A stretch of 5,563 bases of DNA. It comes from an uncultured Clostridia bacterium. Lineage in GTDB: Bacteria > Bacillota > Clostridia > Oscillospirales > Oscillospiraceae. Shown piece after piece: positions 1 to 4,544 of the stretch. The stretch covers positions 1 through 5,563 of the forward strand of contig CAMBID010000063.1 in assembly GCA_945867445.1 (NCBI GenBank). Direction: 5' to 3'. The notes under the pieces were generated by a model. The model was not told the DNA's origin. It searched no databases and was given only the letters and a program-made list of their open reading frames with translations. The position numbers and the translations under genes were made by a program. How positions within the stretch are numbered: position 1 is the first letter of the stretch; each line of letters starts with the position of its first letter.

Positions 1-968
1 TGGCGGCGCTTTTCCTGCTGCCGGTTTTCACGGTGACGGCGGTGCGGCAGTACCGGACGGCGTCAGAGCAGCCGGAGGAGCCCATCCACCTCCTGCCGCC
101 GGGAGAGATGGACAGCGCCAGGACGCTCCGGGTGCTGGACGGCGATACCGTTACGGAGATGTCGTTTTCCGATTACCTCCAGGGTGTGCTGCGGGCGGAG
201 ATGCCGGCTTCCTTCCGGGAGGAGGCCCTCTGCGCCCAGGCCGTGGCCGCCCGGACCTACACCTGTTACAAGATGCTGGGCGGCGGCAACCACGGCGACA
301 CCGCCGACATCTGCACGGACCACACCTGCTGCCAGGCGTTTCTCCCGAAGGACCGGGCGGCGGAAAACTGGGGCGACCATGCGGAGCGCTATGAGGCCAA
401 GATCGATAACGCCGTCTCCGCCACCGACGGCCAGGTGATGCTCTACAACGGCGTGCCCATTTTGGCGGTGTTCCACTCCTCTTCCGCTTCGGAGACCTGG
501 AGCTCCGGCGAGGTCTGGACCCAGGACCTGCCGTATTTGCAGAGCGTTTCCTCCCCGGAGGGAGAGGAAGTGCCTAACTACTACAGCACCGTGGAGCTGA
601 CGGAGGCGGAGTTCCGGGAGAAGTTCCTGGCCGCCCATCCGGAGGCGGAGCTCTCCGGCCCGGCGTCCGGCTGGGTGAGGGACCCGGTCCTGCGGGGCGT
701 TCATGTGGAAGAGATCACCATCGGCGGCGTCACGGTCCCGGGGCCCTCGGTCCGGAGTATTTTCGGACTGCGCTCGGCGTCCTTCGAGATCGAGGCCAAG
801 GGCGGAAAGATGGTCTTCTACGTCACGGGCTACGGCCATGGGGTAGGGCTCAGCCAGTACGGCGCCAACGCCATGGCGGAGGCGGGCAGCAGCTGGCGGG
901 AGATCCTGGAGCACTACTATACCGGTATCGCCATCGCCCAGTGGACGGGGAGTTCCGGGGAAGGATGA
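1..968 (+). CDS. spoIID: Stage II sporulation protein D (SpoIID), 5'-truncated by the window
   Basis: SpoIID is a membrane-anchored lytic transglycosylase. With SpoIIM and SpoIIP it degrades septal peptidoglycan so that the mother-cell membrane can engulf the forespore. The reading frame is open from base 3. A GTG at 33 could be taken as a start, but the residues before it (AALFLLPVFTV) are the end of a hydrophobic N-terminal anchor, so the true start lies upstream of the window. Numbering from that GTG, the SpoIID core begins at about residue 45 with YLQGVLRAEMP. Glu56 (codon 198-200) matches the family's catalytic glutamate, and EALCAQAVAARTY follows. A Cys/His cluster, ICTDHTCCQAF (residues 93-103), matches the metal-binding region described for clostridial SpoIID. 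FHSSSASETWSSGEVW (147-162) and GYGHGVGLSQYGA (267-279) are the other conserved blocks. All key residues are present, so the enzyme is probably active. Expression is expected in the mother cell (SigE in the family), but its promoter is outside the window. A SpoIID/LytB-domain paralogue is the main alternative. Confidence 0.9.
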   Translation, partial: AALFLLPVFTVTAVRQYRTASEQPEEPIHLLPPGEMDSARTLRVLDGDTVTEMSFSDYLQGVLRAEMPASFREEALCAQAVAARTYTCYKMLGGGNHGDTADICTDHTCCQAFLPKDRAAENWGDHAERYEAKIDNAVSATDGQVMLYNGVPILAVFHSSSASETWSSGEVWTQDLPYLQSVSSPEGEEVPNYYSTVELTEAEFREKFLAAHPEAELSGPASGWVRDPVLRGVHVEEITIGGVTVPGPSVRSIFGLRSASFEIEAKGGKMVFYVTGYGHGVGLSQYGANAMAEAGSSWREILEHYYTGIAIAQWTGSSGEG

Positions 969-987
969 CGCGGGCGGATCCTGTGGA

Positions 988-1019
988 CCCCCTTCGCGGG
1001 CTTTTGCCCGCGGAGGGGG
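988..1019 (+). terminator. Probable intrinsic terminator after spoIID
   Basis: A 14-bp stem (988-1001 with 1006-1019) contains one G-T wobble pair and closes a TTTT loop. It begins 19 bp after the spoIID stop codon. The stem is very GC-rich, but only a short T run (ATTTCC) follows, so termination may be incomplete. On the minus strand no T run follows the hairpin, so it should act on + strand transcripts. Its position just before a good promoter fits a transcription-unit boundary. Confidence 0.72.
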
Positions 1020-1036
1020 ATTTCCATGACCGGAGC

Positions 1037-1066
1037 TTTACAATTTCGCTACAACTGTGGTAAAAT
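1037..1066 (+). promoter_or_regulatory. SigA-type promoter with extended -10 for the secreted deacetylase-like gene
   Basis: The -35 element TTTACA (1037-1042) lies 18 bp from the -10 element TAAAAT (1061-1066). Each matches consensus at 5 of 6 positions, and TG at 1058-1059 supplies an extended -10. The stretch is conspicuously AT-rich within GC-rich DNA. Transcription would start near 1073, about 55 bp before the chosen start codon. A perfect TATAAT also occurs at 1074-1079, but no acceptable -35 is found 16-19 bp upstream of it, so it is the weaker candidate. This promoter may also drive the downstream regulator, kinase and protease genes. Confidence 0.72.
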
Positions 1067-1095
1067 AGTATACTATAATCCCAATAATATGGGAT
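1065..1095. promoter_or_regulatory. Two adjacent inverted repeats at the transcription start (candidate operator)
   Basis: ATAGTATACTAT (1065-1076) is a perfect 12-bp palindrome that overlaps the last bases of the -10 element and the expected transcription start. Immediately downstream, ATCCCA (1078-1083) and TGGGAT (1090-1095) form an interrupted inverted repeat with a 6-bp spacer. A repressor bound at either site would block initiation or promoter clearance. The repeats are read directly from the sequence; the operator role is inference. AT-rich palindromes can also arise from -10-like sequence alone. Confidence 0.4.
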
Positions 1096-1113
1096 GGAAG
1101 GCCCAATTTCTGA

Positions 1114-1122
1114 AGGGAGGGG
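1114..1122 (+). promoter_or_regulatory. Ribosome binding site that decides the start at 1128
   Basis: AGGGAGGGG contains GGAGG, which ends 7 nt before ATG 1128. It supports that ATG over the in-frame ATG at 1026, which lies upstream of the promoter's -35 element. Confidence 0.8.
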
Positions 1123-1127
1123 CGGCA

Positions 1128-2249
1128 ATGAGGAAGAGGCTGGCAATGCTTCTGGTCTGCGCGGGGATGCTTTCGCTTTTGGCCGTCCCCACGGCGGCGG
1201 CAAAGAGCGTCTACTTTACGGCGGTGAACGAGAACATCCTGGAGCTGAAGGAGGAGACCATGCCCTTCTGGTCCGGGCAGAATCTCTACGTGGACAGCGC
1301 CATCTTCTCTGACCGTTGGCTGGGCCTCTACTGCAACCGGAATCGGGTCAACGGCACTGTGGTCATACTGGAGACCAGCGGCCAGCGGCGGGCGCTGGTC
1401 TTCGAGCTGGACACCGGCTACGTCACCGGCAGCGACGGCAACAACTACTACCCTGCCGCCGTGCAGCGCAATGGCCAGGTCTTCGTCCCCGCCGGGGTGG
1501 TGGCGGATTACTTCGGCCTCACCTACAACAACATCCGGGTGGACCACGGCTTCCTCATCTGGATCCACAGCGCCAACGCCACCGTCTCCCTGCTGACGGC
1601 CCAGGAGTTTGCCAATGCCGCCAGCTACCAGATGACCGCCCGCTACCAGAAGTACCTCCAGTCCCGGGAGGCCGGGGAGGAAGAGAACGGCGGGGAGGCG
1701 GAGGACCCGTCGGCCGCCGTCACCGGGAAGACGCTGAACCTCTGCTTCCGCATGGGGACGGAGGAGCACGCCCGGGAGATCCTCGATGTGCTCGGCCGGA
1801 ATGGGGCGAACGCCACCTTTTACCTGACAGCGCAGGAGATCCGGACGGCGCCCGACACCGTGCGGCACATCGCCGTGGCCGGGCACCGGATCGGGATCTT
1901 GCTCACCGGTACCGGGGCTGCCCCGGCAGAGCTGCGGGAGGCCAACGAGGCGCTGTTTCTGGCCTGCGGCGGCAAGACCCGCCTCTGCGCAGCGGAGAAG
2001 GGCGTGGAGGGGAAGGCCGAGAGCCTGCGCCAGGCGGGGTACTGCCTGCTGATTCCCAAGGTGGACGGCAGCGTCCGGGGACTCTACACGGGCAGCGCCG
2101 AGAGCTTGTTTCAGACGGCCCAGAACAGCCGGGGCAGCGTCACGGTGTGGCTGGGGGAGAGCGTCAGTGCCGAGGGACTGCAGCGGTTCCTGACGCTGGC
2201 ATCTGACGCCCGGGACCGGATCCTTGGTATGACGGAGCGGGACGGCTGA
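1128..2249 (+). CDS. Secreted protein with copper-amine-oxidase-N-like domain and degenerate NodB/polysaccharide-deacetylase domain
   Basis: This 373-residue protein is probably exported. A signal peptide is visible: MRKR, a hydrophobic core LAMLLVCAGMLSLLAV, then a likely cleavage after PTAAA (about residue 25). Residues 50-155 resemble the copper amine oxidase N-terminal (stalk) domain of secreted Firmicute proteins, with YPAAVQRNGQVFVPAGVVAD (108-127) as the clearest block. A charged Glu/Gly linker (about 180-197) leads to a C-terminal region resembling the NodB fold. LNLCFRMG (203-210) sits where TFDDG is expected, followed by ILDVLGRNGANATFYLT (218-234) and AGHRIGI (251-257). The Asp pair of the first motif and the His-rich NHTYSH-type second motif are absent (LLTGTG instead), so deacetylase activity is unlikely. 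It may bind glycan or have a structural or sensory role. An in-frame ATG at 1026 would add 34 residues, but it precedes the promoter and would bury the signal peptide. The gene follows its own promoter and lies upstream of a two-component system. Fold assignment is by eye: secretion is confident, the family moderately so, and the function unknown. Confidence 0.8.
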   Translation: MRKRLAMLLVCAGMLSLLAVPTAAAKSVYFTAVNENILELKEETMPFWSGQNLYVDSAIFSDRWLGLYCNRNRVNGTVVILETSGQRRALVFELDTGYVTGSDGNNYYPAAVQRNGQVFVPAGVVADYFGLTYNNIRVDHGFLIWIHSANATVSLLTAQEFANAASYQMTARYQKYLQSREAGEEENGGEAEDPSAAVTGKTLNLCFRMGTEEHAREILDVLGRNGANATFYLTAQEIRTAPDTVRHIAVAGHRIGILLTGTGAAPAELREANEALFLACGGKTRLCAAEKGVEGKAESLRQAGYCLLIPKVDGSVRGLYTGSAESLFQTAQNSRGSVTVWLGESVSAEGLQRFLTLASDARDRILGMTERDG

Positions 2250-2270
2250 GCGGCCGCAGCTGGGAGACCA

Positions 2271-2287
2271 CCGTCCCGGAGGGACGG
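2271..2287. other. Small GC hairpin in the gap before the response regulator
   Basis: CCGTCCC (2271-2277) pairs with GGGACGG (2281-2287) around a GGA loop, 22 bp after the preceding stop codon. The next bases are purine-rich (AGAAAGAA) rather than T-rich, so it does not look like an intrinsic terminator. It may protect or process the mRNA, or be incidental. Confidence 0.4.
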
Positions 2288-2300
2288 AGAAAGAATATCC

Positions 2301-2327
2301 GGCGGGGCGGGACTTCCCTGCGCCGCC
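2301..2327. other. Imperfect GC hairpin just upstream of the response-regulator ribosome binding site
   Basis: Bases 2301-2311 pair with 2316-2327. They form 5, 2 and 3 bp segments interrupted by one G-G mismatch and one bulged T, closing an ACTT loop. AAAGC follows, not a T run. The hairpin ends 13 bp before the Shine-Dalgarno sequence. No sigma-A promoter with acceptable -35 and -10 spacing was found in the 105-bp gap, which fits read-through from the upstream gene. A promoter of another class cannot be excluded. Confidence 0.4.
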
Positions 2328-2340
2328 AAAGCAAACATAC

Positions 2341-2347
2341 GGGAGGG
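2341..2347 (+). promoter_or_regulatory. Ribosome binding site that decides the response-regulator start
   Basis: GGGAGGG ends 7 nt before ATG 2355 but only 1 nt before the in-frame ATG at 2349. The second ATG is therefore preferred, giving a protein that begins MARNILVVEDD. Confidence 0.75.
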
Positions 2348-2354
2348 AATGCCT

Positions 2355-3071
2355 ATGGCACGCAATATCCTGGTGGTGGAGGACGATCGGAACATCTCCG
2401 ACCTCATCCAGATGTATCTTGTGAAGGAGGGCTTCGACGTCCGCATCGCCGCGGACGGCGGCAAGGCTATCGCCGAGTTCCAGAAGTCTGTGCCGGACCT
2501 TATTTTGCTGGACATCATGCTGCCGGTGATGGACGGCTGGGCCGTCTGCGCCAAGATCCGGGAGACCAGCAAGGTCCCGATCATCATGCTGACGGCCAAA
2601 AGCGAGGTCTTTGACCGCATCCAGGGCCTGGAGATGGGGGCGGACGACTATATCGTGAAGCCCTTTGAGATGAAGGAGCTGCTGGCCCGGATCAACGCCG
2701 TGCTCCGCCGGACGGAGATCCCGGTGGATACCAGCAAAATCCTGCGCTTTGACAAGCTCATTATCAATCTGGACGCCTATGAGCTCATCGTGGACGGGAG
2801 GAAGATCGACACCCCCCCGAAGGAGCTGGAGCTCCTATATCACCTGGCCTCCACCCCCAACCGGGTCTACACCCGCAATCAGCTTCTGGACGAGGTCTGG
2901 GGCTTTGACTACTTCGGCGACAGCCGAACCGTGGACGTACACATCAAGCGCCTGCGGGAGAAGGTGGAGAACGTCTCTGACCAGTGGGCGCTGAAGACCG
3001 TCTGGGGCGTGGGGTATAAGTTTGAGCTGCAGGGAGCCCAGGGCGACGGCAAGACCGGGGAAAAGGCATGA
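2355..3071 (+). CDS. OmpR/PhoB-family response regulator
   Basis: This 238-residue cytoplasmic transcription factor is of normal length for the family and is presumably phosphorylated by the kinase encoded next. The receiver domain spans about residues 4-118. The acidic pocket is ED-D (E9, D10, D11), the phospho-acceptor is Asp53 in LILLDIMLPVMDGW, the switch Thr is T80 in IIMLTAKSE, and the invariant Lys is K102 in DDYIVKPFE. The C-terminal winged-helix DNA-binding domain (about 128-225) includes PPKELELLYHLAS (154-166), the recognition-helix region SRTVDVHIKRLREK (190-203) and the wing GVGYKFE (218-224). A short hydrophilic tail follows. All phosphorylation residues are present, so it should be a functional regulator. 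Its stop codon overlaps the kinase start (ATGA), suggesting translational coupling. The targets are unknown. The downstream HtrA-like protease gene and the upstream palindromic promoter are candidates by proximity only. The specific orthologue cannot be named from sequence inspection. Confidence 0.95.
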   Translation: MARNILVVEDDRNISDLIQMYLVKEGFDVRIAADGGKAIAEFQKSVPDLILLDIMLPVMDGWAVCAKIRETSKVPIIMLTAKSEVFDRIQGLEMGADDYIVKPFEMKELLARINAVLRRTEIPVDTSKILRFDKLIINLDAYELIVDGRKIDTPPKELELLYHLASTPNRVYTRNQLLDEVWGFDYFGDSRTVDVHIKRLREKVENVSDQWALKTVWGVGYKFELQGAQGDGKTGEKA

Positions 3072-4510
3072 GGAAGCTTCTCAACCGGCATTTCCAGGGC
3101 CTCTACTGGCATCAGATGTTCATTACCACCGGCATGGTGCTGCTGACGCTGGCTCTGCTGGGGGCGGCCTTCTTCTCCCTGAGCTACAGCTATGCCCGGG
3201 GGGAGCGGACCCAGGAGCTGCAGGAGAAGGCCCGCGTGGTAGCCGTCTACTCCCGGGATTACCTGGACGAGACCAAGCCCCTGGGCAGCAAGGACGTGCT
3301 GCGGCTCACCCGTTTCGCCGCCAACGTCTCGGACGTGAACTTCCTCATCTGCACCACGGACGGCACCGTCCTTCTCAGCACTGACGATTCCCTGGACGCC
3401 GGGGAGCTGCGGCTTTCGGAGAGCATGATGGGGAAGGTGATGGAGAAGGGGCTCTTCTCCAAGAAAACGGATCTGGACGGCATCTATCCCCAGAGCCGCT
3501 TCGTGGTGGGGGTGCCGGTGCTGGGGCAGAACGGCAGTACGGTGCTGGGGGCGGTCTTCGCCGTGGCCTCCACCACCTCCCTTGACACCATGTGGCAGGC
3601 CTTCATGGGTCTTTTCCTGATGACGTCCATGGTGGTGCTGATGATCGCCTTCGCCGTCTGCTCCGTCACCACCATGCGGCAGATCAAGCCCATCCGGGAG
3701 ATGGCCCAGGCCACCCGGCTCTACGCCGAGGGGGATTTCGACATCCGGATGAAGGACTACGGCCGCAGCGACGAGATCGGCGAGCTGGCGGCGTCCTTCA
3801 ACCGCATGGCGGAGACGCTGCAGCAGACGGAGCGCAAGCGCCGGGACTTCATCGCCAACATCTCCCACGAGCTGAAGACCCCCATGACCACCATCGCGGG
3901 CTATACCGACGGCATTCTGGACGGGACCATCCCGCCGGAATCCGAGAAGAAGTATTTACAGATCATCTCCGATGAGAGCCGGCGGCTCTCGCGTCTCGTC
4001 CGGCGCATGCTGGACGTGAGCCAGCTTCAGGCCATGGATCCCCTGAAGAGCGGCAGCCGCTTCGACGTCTGCGAGTCCATGCGGCGGGTGCTGGTCTCCA
4101 TGGAGAAGAAGATCACCGACCGGCACCTGGACGTGGAGGCCGACATCCCGGAGGAGCCCATTTTGGTCCGGGGCGACAACGACATGATCACCCAGGTCAT
4201 CTACAACCTGCTGGAAAACGCCGCCAAGTTTGCCCGCACCGGCACCGCCCTCTATCTGGGCATCTCCGTGGCGGCGGACGGCAAAGCCTATGTCACCGTC
4301 CGCAATCTGGGGGATACCATCCCTGCCGACGAGCTGCCCAAGCTCTTCGAGCGCTTCCACAAGAGCGACAAGTCCCGCAGCGAGGACAAGGACGGCGTGG
4401 GCCTGGGGCTCTACATCGTCAAGACCATTCTGGAGCAGCACAAGGAACGGATCCAGGTCACCAGTGAGAACGGGGTCACCACCTTCCGCTTCTCCCTGTC
4501 CCTGGAGTGA
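3068..4510 (+). CDS. Membrane-bound sensor histidine kinase (HAMP, HisKA, HATPase)
   Basis: This 480-residue kinase is the likely partner of the preceding response regulator, whose stop codon its start overlaps by 4 bp; a weak GGGGAAAAGG precedes the start. Membrane segment 1 is at about 18-38. An extracytoplasmic region at about 41-176 reads like a PAS-like/Cache fold (VNFLICTTDGTVLLS at 90-104, then RFVVGVPVLG and LGAVFAVAST). Membrane segment 2 is at about 178-200. A HAMP linker (about 201-254) contains PIREMAQATRLYAEGDFDIR. The dimerisation and phosphoacceptor helix has FIANISHELKTPM with His267. The ATP-binding domain has the N box QVIYNLLENAAKFA (376-389) with Asn380 and Asn384, a G1-like box VRNLGDTIP (411-419), the F-box-like LFERFHKSDKSRS (426-438) and the G2 box GVGLGLYIVK (443-452). 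Asn413 replaces the usual Asp of the G1 DxGxG motif, a variant I believe also occurs in other clostridial kinases. There is no cytoplasmic PAS domain between HAMP and HisKA, unlike WalK. The signal sensed is unknown. Confidence 0.95.
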   Translation: MRKLLNRHFQGLYWHQMFITTGMVLLTLALLGAAFFSLSYSYARGERTQELQEKARVVAVYSRDYLDETKPLGSKDVLRLTRFAANVSDVNFLICTTDGTVLLSTDDSLDAGELRLSESMMGKVMEKGLFSKKTDLDGIYPQSRFVVGVPVLGQNGSTVLGAVFAVASTTSLDTMWQAFMGLFLMTSMVVLMIAFAVCSVTTMRQIKPIREMAQATRLYAEGDFDIRMKDYGRSDEIGELAASFNRMAETLQQTERKRRDFIANISHELKTPMTTIAGYTDGILDGTIPPESEKKYLQIISDESRRLSRLVRRMLDVSQLQAMDPLKSGSRFDVCESMRRVLVSMEKKITDRHLDVEADIPEEPILVRGDNDMITQVIYNLLENAAKFARTGTALYLGISVAADGKAYVTVRNLGDTIPADELPKLFERFHKSDKSRSEDKDGVGLGLYIVKTILEQHKERIQVTSENGVTTFRFSLSLE

Positions 4511-4531
4511 GGGAGCACATCCCGGAAATAC

Positions 4532-4536
4532 GAGGA
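4532..4536 (+). promoter_or_regulatory. Ribosome binding site of the HtrA-like gene
   Basis: GAGGA ends 8 nt before ATG 4545, in the 34-bp gap after the kinase stop codon. The gap contains no terminator or promoter, so the protease gene is probably co-transcribed with the two-component genes. Confidence 0.7.
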
Positions 4537-4544
4537 AACTGCCT

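Noticed and set aside
33..968. GTG at 33 as the true start of spoIID.
   Set aside because: The frame is open to the window edge, and the upstream residues form part of the membrane anchor expected in SpoIID. No ribosome binding site precedes the GTG.
1074..1079. Perfect TATAAT as the main -10 element.
   Set aside because: No acceptable -35 element is found 16-19 bp upstream and there is no TG extension. The TTTACA/TAAAAT pair with extended -10 is better supported.
1026..1127. In-frame upstream ATG at 1026 with an SD-like GGAGGGGG 6 nt before it, which would extend the secreted protein by 34 residues.
   Set aside because: The SD-like run is the 3' arm of the terminator hairpin. The ATG lies upstream of the promoter's -35 element, and the extension would push a clean signal peptide 34 residues inward. 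ATG 1128 has its own well-spaced ribosome binding site.
2909..3868. Long minus-strand open frames, such as 2909-3868, 1038-1886, 63-914 and 4476-5273.
   Set aside because: They lie opposite well-supported genes, and their translations are rich in His, Arg, Gly and Pro without recognisable domains. This is typical of antisense frames in GC-rich coding DNA.
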